Source: Arabidopsis thaliana (taxonomy: Eukaryota; Streptophyta; Magnoliopsida; Brassicales; Brassicaceae). From it: a DNA stretch of 64,000 nt. The stretch is from NCBI RefSeq assembly GCF_000001735.4, contig NC_003074.8, positions 22,079,261 to 22,143,260 of the forward strand, written 5' to 3'. Under the pieces are notes generated by a model. That model was not told the DNA's origin and did no database searches. It was given only the letters and a program-made list of their open reading frames with translations. A program made the position numbers and the translations under genes. Below are positions 29,019-41,808 of the stretch, piece by piece; within the stretch, counting starts at the first letter, position 1; each line of letters starts with the position of its first letter.

Positions 29019-29096
29019 AGTAGAGTTTGACGAGGTATGTTAAGGTTACTGGTTTAACAGCTGAGGGAGAGACTGCCAATTGTTAAAGAAAGATAG
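29019..29096 (+). pseudogene. Rab GDI exon fragment
   Basis: This stretch aligns with the functional GDI exon at 57598-57699 in the same window: both contain GAGTTTGACGAG, then AAGGTTA.TGGT.TAACA and CTGAGGGAGAGACTGC. About 80-85% of bases match over roughly 65 bp, but in-frame stops and length changes break it. It begins near the position of the GDI exon start. No other GDI exons are seen nearby, so it is a short dead fragment. Confidence 0.8.
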
Positions 29097-30082
29097 CTCC
29101 CTGCAATAAAAGAGGCTCCTGCAACAGTAAGAGCAATGCGACCTGTATTGCAATTCATGAGTTTCATGTTACACAGAATTATTCTCTAAGCTACATGAAA
29201 TATTCAACTTGGATCTTGCGCTTCGATGAATCTGAAACTCCAAGATGCGTCTTTAGAAGTCTTTCATGTGGATGACTGACCGTGATGTGCGTCCCAAAAC
29301 CCTGGAGTACCTACGACGAGTTGCCATACGCAGCATTATATGGCGTCACATGTATCATTTCCAAGCCAAGACCAACTCAAATCGGGCATTACAGATTAAC
29401 GGAGTTTTCGATAGAGGGCCACCAAGACTCACTTTTGCTTTTGTTTAGACCCTAAACTCTCTAATATTCAACAATGTGCTGCCACGATTCATTGTGGTAC
29501 TTAATAAGAAATTCATCTTACACATGTCACTTATTTTTTTCAAAAATAATAAATTAGTTGAAATAAATTCGATTGAACATATGTTACTTTATTTTTTATA
29601 TACTCATGTTCTTAGATTGCACGACTAATAACCAATGTAAATGTTCTTAGTATTAGCTAGATGAAATATCTCTCACCGTCTCCGTCCAATTATATCCTTA
29701 AATTTTGCTTTTATATATTGGATTTGTAACATTTCGATTTACTTAGACAACATTGTTTACACGTAATTCATTTATATAGCTGATAATACTATATTAGGCT
29801 TAGGCTATAGGCATTATGATGTACAATTTATCGATTTGATTCGTTTTATTAAACACAATTCCCATTCATTTTAAATATCCACCTACGTTCATAATCATTG
29901 GTTAGTCCGCATTGACTAATGCATAACAAATAGCATCATTAGAAATTGATTTTGCGAAAATACTAGACCATAATTTCACGTATTCCAACCCTCCAGGAAT
30001 AAAGCCGTAATATATATGAAAATACGACGTTACTTACAATTACACTACTAACAAAAAGAAGACAAATATTTTTCTTTTCTGG
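29097..30082. other. Spacer with no supported gene
   Basis: The first 350 bases are of mixed composition. A minus-strand open stretch near 29090-29150 reads GRIALTVAGASFIAGSYLS, which looks protein-like but is short and unanchored. The rest is AT-rich and includes the likely 3' flank of the polygalacturonase gene. Confidence 0.4.
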
Positions 30083-32306
30083 TCATAGACAACTGTTGGG
30101 CCGTTGAAATCCTGCCTCACTACCTCCAGCGTGACTACAATCTGTTGTTGCTGGTTTATTCCGGTACGTCAACTTCACATCTTGAATTCGAATTCCCGTG
30201 CACGGCTTCTTAGAGCTACAGTCTAATTTCACTCCAACTTCCGTCGCCGATGTCCCGTGTATATCGAAGAACATTACATCGCTGATTTTTATCCCAGAAA
30301 CCTATCATTCATATCAATCATATATAAACCAATTAATATCTAAATTAAGAATAGCTTTTTATGTGACGTTTAATATGTTTTGAGAAAAATGTGGACCTGA
30401 TTAGGGCAATTTTCGTTGCCAGGGCAGTAGTTTTGGTCAATGACGATTGGGTTTTGTACGTTGTTCATAACACAATGCTGGAAACGGATATTCTTAGCAA
30501 ATCCATTACTGGGCCTGGCCCATGACTTTATTCTCACCCCATTCTCTGTTCCTGTAAACGTCGCCGTTTTCACTGTTATGTTTTGTACACCTACCTCCAC
30601 ACTTTCTTTTCCCAAGCTTCCAATGCTGTACCAAAATATAAAAATGATTGATGTGGATAAATAAAAGAAAATGATCACTAGAAAGTGAACCAAAAACCAG
30701 TTACTGTTACAGTATAATAAAATTAAAATAATTGACATTTTATAACCAAAAAAAAAGAACACAACAAATAAATTGATAAACTGAACTAATCTAGTGCCAC
30801 TGTGTGACATTGACAAATATATTTTTCTAACTATTAGAAATACATGAAACTGAAAATGAATGAATTGGAACAAATTAACAAAACATTGTTCTCTCTTTGT
30901 AGTTGTGTTGATTACTAATTCATAAACGGATAAACCGTGTCAACCCTATATAAACTAGTGTCGGCTTTAACTTGTTTACTATAATTCATATAAACCAAAA
31001 GTGAAAGAAAAAAAACCTTATAAAAACTAAAAATAATGGAAAGATAAAAATGAAGTTACAAGTAATTAAATTAATAATTCAATACCTGATCCCATGGCCA
31101 GGGCCACAAGCGACATTCTCGATCCAGAGGCCGTTAGTGCCGGGACCGATGGAGACACAATCATCGCCGGTGGAGATTTTGGAGTTGAGGATGGAGACGG
31201 TAGATGATGACTGCACGTGGATCCCATCAGTGTTTGGACTGTTTCCGTCTGCAGAAACTTTGACTCCGTCGAGCTTTACGTTACTGCAGCCGTTAATCGC
31301 GACGTGAAACATCTGACTGTTAAGTGACGTCAGCCCGGAGATCACCACGTTGCGTGAGCTCTGAAACCCTATGCTCTGTTTGCAATTTGTTGCTCACGTG
31401 TCAATTTCATTTATCCGAAAACAATAGGAAGTATATAATAAAGATTATCACTAAATCAATGACTCTATGATTGGTACATGTGAATGAGGATTCTACGTTA
31501 ATTAACGTGAGAAGTCAACGACACATAATATTTATATGAATGTAACTCTATGTTAGCAGAAAAATGGAGAAAAAATTGCGGAAAATGCATCATTTGGATC
31601 GTGCTAGCGGAATTTGCGGAAGCGCATCGATAAAACGGCGATAATTCATTTTCAAAATATACCTACTAAGAAAATGCTTTTAAATGATTTCAACAATATA
31701 AGTTTAACAATAAGACAAAATTGATGGACTTTTATACATGTAACAATTTTTTTACCATTTTCCCTACTTATTGATTAGAATTTCTATGGCAACAATATTT
31801 TGTAGGTTGGCATAATTTAAAATTATAAATGCATAATTCACAAATAACATCAAGACGTTAAAATGGTAAGTTCTTACCGTGGCGCCACTCGGGCAATTCT
31901 TGCCGGACTTTTTGCAAGACCATAGAGAAGCTCCCTGGGCGTCAAGAACTCCGCCGTAGACAGAGATGCCGTCGAGATGCTGGAACAAAATCCAATAGTT
32001 TTCTTTACCGATGACTCGATAATCCGATGGAGCCACAAGTGTACCTTGGATACGGAACGTGACGGACTTGCGTTTACACTTGGAACCGTCAAAAATAATG
32101 CTTCTTAACAAAAACCGTCCCTTAGGTACCAAAATGGTGACCGGTTTGACCGATGCACATGCTTTGGCCCACAGGACGGTAAAGGCCTTGGTCGAGTCGG
32201 TTTTGCCGTCGGGTTTGGCTCCGTAAGAGAGGATATTGTAGGTTTGAGCTGAGGAAGATGAGACCGAGAGGAGAAAGAGGAGAACTATGAGAAGTGAAGA
32301 ATGCAT
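30083..32306 (-). CDS. Polygalacturonase (GH28, pectin lyase-like), secreted
   Basis: Four exons (31878-32306, 31086-31375, 30397-30625, 30083-30301) give 388 aa (At3g59850). A clear signal peptide ([20 protein letters not shown]) is followed by the exo/endo-polygalacturonase start [20 protein letters not shown]. All four GH28 motifs are intact: [25 protein letters not shown] and RIKSW, so the catalytic Asp and His residues are present. The enzyme hydrolyses alpha-1,4 links in de-esterified pectin in the cell wall. Intron 1 is about 500 bp and AT-rich. Small clades of this family are often expressed in pollen or at abscission sites, but the tissue cannot be read from the sequence. Confidence 0.96.
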
Positions 32307-32385
32307 TGCTTTGAAAGTGAGAGATAGAGGGAGAAGTTGAAAAGTGGTGATGGGTGTGTGGGATTTGAAACGGTTTAGTGTAAGG

Positions 32386-32393
32386 TATATATA
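32386..32393 (-). promoter_or_regulatory. TATA box of the polygalacturonase gene
   Basis: TATATATA lies 80 bp upstream of the start codon on the minus strand, which would give a leader of about 50 nt. It is a candidate by position only. Confidence 0.5.
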
Positions 32394-33522
32394 GTATTTG
32401 CGTATTTGTGAAATGGATTGTTTTTTGTTGATTAACATTTTTCTCTTGTTATTTTCTATATTATCATATCAACGAAACCTTAGATCTGAAGAATAAAATT
32501 TGATATGTACAGTAGTATATTTTCTTAAATAGTTTATTCGAGTGTTTTGTCAAATTTCAAAATATTGCAAGTGGTAGATTTGAGTTTTAGAAGTTTGTGT
32601 CTATTGTGGGTTTATATCGTTTATCATGAACTCTATATGCTGAAAAATCAGATTGTTTATTTATAGATTTACTGTGACTAAATGATCGTTTAAATTGTTT
32701 GTATCATATTACATGAATTAATCTCTATAAATATTTCATATAGTAATATTATCTAATTCATGTAAGTGTATACAAAATAGTTTTGTCTGTTTTTTTTTTT
32801 TTTAAATCCTCAAAAAAAAAGCAAAACCAAACATTCATATTTTCTGAATCAAAACAAAAATCAACGCTAACTCGTAAGCATTCGGATACAATCAACTCAT
32901 GAAAATTTACGCATTGAAATTTCTTAGGATTAGAACTCGAATGTGTTTCGACATAAAATCATCTATGTTGTATTCAAATATATGATAACTGAAAAAGCAA
33001 GTGGAATGGTCAGGGGCAGTGCATGTTGATGGTAGGGAGCATAAGATCAATGCATGTGACGACTACAATTGGTAGTAACCGATTTAGCTTTAATTATCGA
33101 TAAAAACGTTACACGATCCTAATAATTAAAAGCAAGGCAAGGAATTTACGGATCCATGCATATATATTTAATAAAGTAAGCAATTAAAGGAGAAATAATG
33201 TACGGGTCATACGGAACCAAACATGAGTGGGAAACGTGACAAGTGGAGGATAAAACGGAGAAGAAATTGACCAATAATATCGTAAGTAAATATTTTGATA
33301 GGATGATAATCATATTCACAATCACATGCATGGCCAACAATTCAGAAAAATGTGATGTTTGTTAAACACAACGCATTTATTGCCGCATGCCGTGTTAATA
33401 GGATCACGAAATGTAATATAAATATCGAATGAAAGTAGTGTATGCTGAAACTAAACCATAAGAAGAAGGATATCCTTGTAATGTTCCATCGTCTTTAGCG
33501 TTCAGAAAATAACTCTTAGGGT
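32394..33522. other. AT-rich upstream region of the polygalacturonase gene
   Basis: AT-rich DNA with poly-T and poly-A tracts near 32790-32820. No open frame with coding character and no repeat structure that I can define. Confidence 0.4.
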
Positions 33523-33650
33523 AAATTTAGTTGGCTAAAACAATCGGTGGCCTAAAGTTAGGTAGAGAATAGAGACCTCGATCTTAAGTTGATTTTAGTA
33601 GGCTAAAAATGATCGGTGGCTTAAGGATAGAGGGAGAGACTAGAAAGACC
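33523..33650. repeat. Diverged tandem repeat of about 65 bp
   Basis: Two neighbouring copies share TTTAGT.GGCTAAAA, then GATCGGTGGC or CAATCGGTGG, a TAAAG/TAAGG step, and AGA..AGAGACC endings. Copy 1 is about 33523-33577 and copy 2 about 33590-33650. They lie just outside the left end of the Mutator-like element. Confidence 0.6.
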
Positions 33651-33676
33651 TACATTGTAGAAGATAGAAAAAAAAG

Positions 33677-36376
33677 AAATTTTCACAGAAGTGGCTGAAA
33701 AAAAAATTGTTCTCATGATTTGGTAAAGTGAGATGTGGTTTTCACCGTTTGTCTTTTGAATGGTTTTTGGACCAAAATATTTTTAATGGGATCAACCAAA
33801 CCTCACACCAGTTGGTTTTGGTTTAGTTTCTATGGTTCAGTTTTGAAAAAAAAGAAAAAAAAACTGAAATGAAGAAAGCGAAGAAGAAGAAAAAGAGGAA
33901 GAGAAAGAGATGGAGAGATTTGAAAGAGAAGTAGAGAGAAGTTCAAACTTCATTATCTACTTCTTCATATTTCGACATCTCTCCATTGAACTCTAAAATT
34001 GAGGAAGAAATTTCTTGTTTTCAGAGATGAACAAAATGCAAAAAAAAATCACAGATTCAAACAATTTAGCTTTTTAAACTAAAGATACTCTATATTTACA
34101 AGATTTATATATAAATAGTAATTAAAACGTATAAAAAAATGAGATTTTGAGAAAACTGCTAAAGATGACCGCAAAATTAGGTTTGCAGAAAAGGATACAC
34201 AGGTTAAAAATGACTGGAAAATTATAATTATACCCTTCATTAAATTTCTTCTGTGTACGTATATTCAATTTACAGTGTACGTACACAAAATTATTTAGTC
34301 GAATGTATATGGTACAATTTCTAATAACTAAAGCTATTTTATTACGTATTCTTATATCTCAATAATCTCCATACATACATAATAATTAAATAGAAATAGA
34401 TGGTGAAATAATATTTGTTCCTCATATTGAAAGTTATGTACGTATATGTGTAATAATGTACGTATATTTTTGTTGATAAATTAATGTATGTACATGTGTA
34501 ATAATATACGTACATCTTTGTTTGTAAATTAAATTACTAAGAAAATTTTATTGATACAATATTAAACCAATATTGACAGTGGGCGAGATATATTCTAAGA
34601 CGTTCATACGATGTGATTTTGAAACATTCTGAATTCTTGACGACTTGAGCAGTCAAATGTCATAGACAAGTATCATCAACGCATATCATCACCAATCTTG
34701 TAGGATATGACCTAGGTTGCTTATAGCAAAAAAATTGTTTGATTGCGAGATAAGACATTGTTTGTTGTATGACTTTTCTGTTCTTAAAAACACTCTCCAA
34801 TCTATATTGTACGTACATTGGTACAAACCATGTTGACAAATACTTCTTGGAGTCACAACTGGTGTACGGTCACCCGGGTGAGAAATGTTATCTCCGCCAG
34901 GTACACACTGACTTGTCTACGTACACTCTGCCAACAGAAGACTGAATTCCCTTGGATGTTGAACAGTCAGCTGTGTGAGAATGACGTTCTCCTCAACATT
35001 CCCTATTCCATATTCTTCTACAATTTCATCGTTCCACTTGTTGTAATCATAATCTTCGCCACTACTTTCACTACCATCAATAGTAGGATCGATGGTACTT
35101 CCCCCATAGATCCATCGTCACCCTGATAATCATCATACCCATCACCATCTTCGTTGTCCTCTCATCTTCATCCTCATCTGTTTTATCGTCTTCAATGTCG
35201 TCTTGCTAATCTACGGTCTCATTATTTTCATCAACATTAAAACACTATCACACACACAGTCACTTTCAGCATCGTCACCATGAGTCCTAGAGACATTATT
35301 TCCGAGTGTATTGACGGTTGTAATGAAAGAGACAAACAAGTTGAGAGAAGGATACCCACCACGAATAAAAAAAATCGTATCCCACCCTCACTTGACTGTC
35401 AATGTAGACAGGAGGGCGTTTAGTATCTACATAACTAACATCACTCCCGGTATCCAGTAACTAATCATGGGATTGATCTCTATGGACTTCAAACTGAAAG
35501 TCTCGCTTAGTGTACATACAAATTCCGTGTACGTCATGTTTTCCTTAACACGTACACAACGACCAAACATGTCTTCCTCTGGTTCAAATTTCCATTTTTC
35601 TTCTTTGCATCTCCACTCACCGACCATAGTAAATACGAGATTATCCATTACCCAACTGTATCATAAATTCAGGAGAAACCCAATAAATGCAACTGAAAAT
35701 ATGATTATATCGACAAAAACAAATAGAATTTCGTTATACACACTTATAAACATAAATATCTATACATTTACCATTTTCAACCAACAAAATTAGAAATAAA
35801 AAAATTCTGGATTTTTTTATAAAAAACAAAATTGATTTCGAACACAATGAAGATCATAGTGTATTATAACAAAACAAATCTTTAAAACTTCATTACTTAC
35901 ACGATAATGCTTGTCTTGGCCCCAAATTTCGTAAATAAACAAGATCAACACATCTTCAACATCAATGTACGTTCGCAATTAATGTTTGTTTATGGGTTCA
36001 TCTTTAACTCAACAATTATTATCAATAATTTTATAATATTATAACATGTAATGATGATTTTGCATTAATTGTGACAAGAGTCACGTTTAAACTTTTTGAG
36101 CCATTAAATGTTGATGTCATTTAGTTTTTAAAGGAAAAAATCTCCCTTCTAGCTGTACAGCCGCACTTCTCAAAGTGAAACAAAAATATCTCCAACTAAA
36201 CCGGAACAGTGTACCTAACTAAACCGTACATTCAATAGTTTCTCAACTGTAGCAGCAAGGGTAAAATGGTCAAATTTCAGCTGAAAAGACAAAACGTGAA
36301 AACCACATTTGACTTAGCCAATCCCTGAAAATAAAACATGGTCAAAGGGTGTGGCCTGCAAATTACCCTAAAAAGA
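33677..36376. mobile_element. Decayed Mutator-like element (MULE) with long terminal inverted repeats
   Basis: The segment 33731-33757 is inversely repeated at 36284-36310 with about 24 of 27 bases identical (core ATGTGGTTTTCAC), and similarity continues outward on both sides, as expected of long MULE inverted repeats of about 100 bp. Internally, a minus-strand frame at 35427-35648 resembles the N-terminus of mudrA-type transposases, followed downstream by acidic Asp/Glu-rich coding remnants (about 34980-35300) broken by stops. There is no intact transposase. Exact ends and the 9-bp target duplication are not certain. Confidence 0.65.
35427..35648 (-). pseudogene. MudrA-like transposase N-terminal remnant
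   Basis: A 73-aa frame contains VGEWRCKEEKWKFEPEED, RCVRVKENMTYTEFVCTL and INPMISYWIPG. The pattern (GxW then W, a 'xMTYxEF' segment, then a 'SYW' step) matches the N-terminal domain that begins many plant MULE transposases. A frameshift near the end breaks it; the shifted frame continues with SDVSYVDTKRPPVYIDSQV. No catalytic DDE region is found. Confidence 0.6.
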
Positions 36377-37100
36377 AACTAATATTTAGGATAGTTTTTT
36401 TAGTCAAATACTTAATCAGAAACTTTACTATAAAATTTACATTACGATATGAAAACAAATGAGCAAATGATAGGATACAATTGCTTTTTCTAAAACCAAA
36501 TTGGATTTGATATGTATAATCAACAAAAGTATTGACCAAAATTTAGGCAACTGTTATTTGGTAGTTAAAAACTTAAAGTATACCCTAGTCTATATGTTTC
36601 GTTATTATTGTTTGTATTAAAAGACCTAGGAATATCTTCGTTTAGCTTCAATTAGAATGCGTTTCTTACGGCCAAAGAAATAAACCAAACAGGCGCGGCC
36701 CATAAGATGATTAATCTCCACCGTCCAACTAACACATCTCAAGTATTCGTTTCTCACAGTTGCGCACAGACCACATCTACTACAGACTGGTTTACAATTT
36801 TATTGTCAAAATTAGTCTTAATACGAGTAATTTAGATTTTTTTTTTTTAATACTAGACGAGTTAACAGTGATAGAGAAGCCAGACAATGTAACGAAACTT
36901 ATTAGCCACAAACCGTATTAAAAATGATCGAGAGATTCCCCTATAAAGCAAATAAAAAAATGAAAGACCAAAGAATAGGTTGTGCATGTGTAAACGACGA
37001 TTCCTAATTACAATGGAACTTGTCTTTCTCCGAAGAGGAAGATGAACAAAACACTAAGAAGACAAAGAAGAGTTTTTTGAAGTGGGAAACACTGAATCAC

Positions 37101-38792
37101 TCAATCCAGGTAGAAGAGGGTAACAATCTTCCGGAGATTTCTAGCTTCTTGACATGTCTCCATGAGAAGCTTACTATCATGAAACGCAAAGCAAATGATT
37201 TGTTGCACTTGTGATATGATATCCATGTTACATAGCCTGCAAAACCAATCACCATTTTACTTACTTGGAGATACGTCTCAGAAAATTGATTCTACAATGT
37301 TTCACTATATCTCATAAGCCATCTTTTCTCGGTTTTGCTACCGTGTATGGTAAAGAGTGGTGAGTGACAAACCTGCTGGCTTCTAATAACGGTAAATGGT
37401 CGTTGTGAGGCTTTTCTATCACGTTTTGTACCTGTTGCAGACATTACAAAGGAGACTCAGTTGAACTATAGCATAGCCAAGAATGGATGATATTCAGATT
37501 TATAGCAGATAGAAGTGAACATTTCGATATTTAAGACAATGCAGTTGGAGTAAAAGAAAATCTTGAAACTAGTCTCTTACTTTTGACAGTAGTTCCTGGC
37601 TTTCAGGAGGTTGCTTTTTCAAACTTTGAGGTAAGATAACTGTAAGAAGCTCTGGTCTCTCTGCTCTAAGTGCACCTCTTATAACAGCTGCATTGGTTCC
37701 AGCTGCACCTGATGTGTAGATATGGTTTTTCTGCAAGATAAATCACAGGGGAGATGGTTATAAGATGTGGTGAACCAAACATATGGTTCAGAAATTGTAG
37801 CCTTGTAGGCAAAATGTCTTACAGTTATAACCATAGCATAGCTAAGAATCTGAATGAGCTCTTGATGCATGAAACCCATATTTCTAGTTCCAAAGAAGCC
37901 AATTGTTCTTGGTCCTTGTTGCTGTATAGCCAACAGTTCCTGCCAATTCGCATATGGTTACAACCTAAAAGACTGATAAAACATTTGGTCTTCCATCATC
38001 TAGGCAGTCAAATTTAGATTAACTTACTTGTATATAATCTACATCAGGGACTCGTTGTAGCTCCGACACAGCAAGTGAACCAGGTCCTTCAACGATAGCT
38101 TGAGCTTGTGTTGGAATCCGGAGTCCGGTGGTGGTGGTGTCTTCATCTGAGTCAAACCTACAAGTCACATTGTCCTCTTTGTTCACCCAACTATCCACGT
38201 CGTCTTGATCTCTCGTTTGTTCAGGAAAGCACTATACAGCATCACATAGAAACAGAGCCCCTGGGAGTAAATCATTAGTGAAAACCCAAATGCAATTCAT
38301 AACACATAGATTATTGGTATGTTGTGAGCATTTAAGCTCGAAACAAAGAGGGCACACCACATCTTCGACAAATCAAAGCTGATGTTCTGAGAAAACTAAG
38401 CTTTTCATTCATTGACGATCAAAAGAGTGCATCGTCTTATTCAATGCAATGAATAACTATTTGAGTTCTTAAGAGAAGGTAATCAATTGGCCACATAATC
38501 AACCTATACCAATGGCTAACAAAGTCTTCAAAAAATCAATCTCGAATCAAAAAGCAGTAATAGAATAAGAAGGCGAGTGATCAGAAATTACCATGGGAAT
38601 AGAGGGAGAGGAGGATCTGGATCGGCGTCGTCTAACAGAGAAAAGCTGAAACGATTGGGATTGAGAAGAACACGAAGTAGAGGAAGAGGAACGACGGCGA
38701 TAGAAGTTAGGGTTATCCGATCGGAAAGGAGAAGGTAGCAATGAAGTTGTTGTAAGAGGCAACAAAAGCTTCAAAGGTAGAGCCGAACTCAT
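37101..38792 (-). CDS. Plastid-targeted protein of unknown function, 288 aa
   Basis: Six exons (38592-38792, 38028-38231, 37823-37939, 37581-37730, 37373-37431, 37101-37236) give 288 aa (At3g59870). The first exon encodes a Ser/Arg-rich, acid-free N-terminus (LPLTTTSLLPSPFRS, RRRRSRSSSPSIP), typical of a chloroplast transit peptide. The mature part has a Rossmann-like or nucleotide-binding-like segment TIGFFGTRNMGFMHQ and GAAGTNAAVIRGALRAERPE, and LLTVILPQSLKKQPPESQ. This recalls the SLOG/LOG-type fold, but I cannot assign an activity. A paralogue exists in the chromosome 2 duplicate block. The start is the first ATG in frame after upstream GTG codons. Confidence 0.9.
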
Positions 38793-41365
38793 CTCCACTA
38801 CGACCACGTACGAGTTTCTTCACTTGAATTGGAAGATGATAATACAGAGAGAAAATTAAGATTCTTCGGGGGTTTGATTCTCTCTGGTGAAATTCGTCGG
38901 AATTATGAAGAAGAAGATAAACACAACGTTGAAATCGGAAGAGGAAGAAGAAGAAGCTAAAGGTGAGCTGAGATGATGGATATTATTATTTTACCAATAA
39001 CCAGAGAATTAACAACAAAAGAAAATCAAATTTTCCGGTTTAGCTTTGAGAGGTTTGGTTCAGCTTATTAACCCGCACATTGATTAGTCAGCCCATTTAT
39101 GAATATGTGGCAAATTTTTAAATCGAAAGCCCACAAAACACGGATTCATTTAAGTATCAATCGAACTAGGCCCACATCGGTCCGTTCTTATTCCCACAAT
39201 GGCCCTTTTAATCAATTCATTAATTATAGTTAATATAATATCAATTATGAAATCTTGCAAACTAGGAGTATTAAATCACTACAAGTTGTTATTTATATTT
39301 TCGGTGGCTTTTAAATAGAACAACACAAAGGCAATAAAATACCTAAAAATTAATTCTACTATATTATTTGGGAAGTACATTTTAAATATAATCTTAATTT
39401 TTGTAAGTAATTATATATTAGAAATAAAAATTTAAAGAGTAAATTAATTTATATCTTTAAAGATTAAAAAGTCAAATACTAATTTAATTAATTAAATTAA
39501 TTAAAAAACAAAATACATTATTAATTTCCAAAAATAATAGCCAATCAAAATCAACATATAAGATTTGATATCTAAATTTTAATTAATTTAATTTAATTAG
39601 AAAAACAAAATACATTATTAATTTCCAAAAAAGTAACCAATTAAAATCAATAAACTATATTTGGTATCTAAATTATCATATTAATTTTTTATTAATTATT
39701 ATAGTTCACTTCTCATTCTATTTTTACGGAAAAATAATATCATCATTATAAAAAAAAATAGAGTTTTTTCGCATATGCCATAATTTGAATTTTTAAAAAC
39801 GAACATAAACTGTTCAATACATGAAATAATATTATAACGGGTGAAAAATATATTTAAGAAAACTTTCTACTGAATAACGGGACATAAATTTGAAATATTT
39901 ATACTCAATTTCATACATATTATATTGAAATTTTATAATCTTATATACTACAATAGTTAATAACATATTAGATGTGATTCAATTTTTAATACAAGCTGGA
40001 AAATCCTAGAATTGACGGGTTTAGATCGATATTAATACAAGATGGTATACTACATGTGAAACTCTTAAATTAACAATCAAACTACAAGTGTATAATCTTA
40101 AACACTAAACAATATAGATAATATCAACAAAACATTTACAACTCACAGTCTACTATACATTTAAAATCAAATAAAATAATATCATATATTTTTAAATTAT
40201 CTTTACAATAAAAGTTTTTAGTTTAACTAAAATATAAGCCTAACTGCGGTATACTGCAGATTAATCTGTAGATTATAAGACTTATTAGATCTAAAGACGG
40301 GTCATCAAAGATTTCCTAAACTGAAGCAAAATATACTGAATATTCAAATATATATTTGTTACCAAATTATAAACAAATAAGTCAATTTAATATTTTATAT
40401 ATGAAATCAATTAAATATTAATCACAAAAAATTAGCACAAAAAAAAAGTATTCAACAATTAAAAATTTATCAAATCTCTGTGTTATATAAGTTTTGATAC
40501 TATATTTGAATAAAATGTAATATACCTTTTTAATTTGTATTCTTTAACTAATTTAAGCTAACTAATATATTTGCTAATCTTATATCTACCAAAACCGACT
40601 ATCGTTTCTTATCTCTATAGTATTTTTGCAAGACTTTTTTAGTGGATTTGGATAAAAATGCATTCGAGTCATATGGTACATTCCTCTATTAAATAAATAT
40701 GGTGCACTCCTATGTTATTAGCTAAAATGTTTAGATTATAATTCAGAGTCATATCATTAATAAAACTAATATTAATAAAATAAATGACTTTTTGGCAAGA
40801 CGGATTTGGAGGGACGGATTTTTGAATCAACATTAATAAAAAAATATATTAATCCACCGTTTCAATATGGGTTAAATCTTTAATTTATTATTTTTTAAGA
40901 CCACTAATATTAAACATATCAAATCATCCTAATTTAGAAAAAATTATATAGAACCAAAAATGTTATGTGGTATGTATAATGTTAATATATATATAATTAA
41001 ACTATAAAATATAAATGTATTAGAGAATGATACAATTTGCAAAACTTTTATATATAAAAAATAATTATAAAATTATAAAAATTACTACTTTAGAAAAAAA
41101 TCATGGGACGGATAATGAAATTACAGAACGTGTTTTATTTTGGAATTGGGTTATATGGTGGATGTATTTGAATCAATATTTATAAAATTTTAAAATATTA
41201 TTAATATGTTGTTTTAATAGGGGTCAAAACTTTAGTTTTTTTAACAATTGTCTCATGAATTCGTGGTATAGCGTTACTTAATAACAATTATAAACTGTAA
41301 AATATAAATATTTTGTAAAAGTAAAATTTGCAAATTTTAATATATATTACTTTTAAAAATAAATC
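38793..41365. other. AT-rich spacer with repeats, probably Helitron-derived in its right part
   Basis: After the promoter of the plastid-protein gene (about 38793-39000) come 2.3 kb of very AT-rich DNA without a coding frame. It includes the 97-bp tandem repeat at 39503 and, toward the right, short GC-richer islands (about 40790-40830, 41100-41130) like those seen inside Arabidopsis ATREP/Helitron elements. The 5' terminus of the element could not be located by eye. Confidence 0.4.
39503..39683. repeat. Tandem repeat, 97-bp period, about 1.9 copies
   Basis: AAAACAAAATACATTATT then AATTTCCAAAAA occurs at 39504 and again at 39601, followed in both copies by CCAAT.AAAATCAA, a T-G-ATATCTAAATT-type stretch and AATTAAT. 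The copies differ by scattered substitutions. Confidence 0.75.
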
Positions 41366-41396
41366 GTCCCGCGATATACCGCGGGTTAAAATCTAG
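41366..41396 (+). mobile_element. Helitron-type 3' terminus
   Basis: A GC-rich hairpin (CCCGCG at 41368-41373, loop ATATAC, CGCGGG at 41380-41385) is followed 8 bases later by the end motif CTAG at 41393-41396 and then a T. This matches Helitron ends (a hairpin just before CTRR, inserted between A and T) and in particular the TACCGCGGGTTAAAATCTAG end common in Arabidopsis ATREP elements. Helicase or replication-initiator coding sequence is absent, so the element would be non-autonomous. Confidence 0.75.
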
Positions 41397-41808
41397 TTTC
41401 AGTTAAATTATAAAATACAAGAAAGTACTAACACATACGCCTAGACGTAAATTCAACCATTAGTGATATTAGCCAAACAAAAAGAATATTTATGAATCAG
41501 TTATATTGAAAAAGAAGAGAAAATGAAAACCTTTTTTTTTTGTCAACAAGTCAACAACCCTTTCTTTCTAAAGAAAGATAGACAAATGAAATAAATAGAA
41601 GGTATGTATTGAGTAAATCACCAAACCACTACCAAAACCATAAACCTCCCAACTTCCCCACACAACACATAATAAGTTAATAACCTTTCTTCTTCTTCTT
41701 CTTCTCTTGTTTTTGGTTTTACTATTTTTCTTCTTTCTTCAACGATAACACACATAAAACATAACCACAGAAAAAAAGGAGCAACCAAAAAAAAAAAAAA
41801 AAGAATCA

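Noticed and set aside
34818-35126. 102-codon plus-strand frame inside the MULE
   Set aside because: It is antisense to the decayed transposase region and starts without support.
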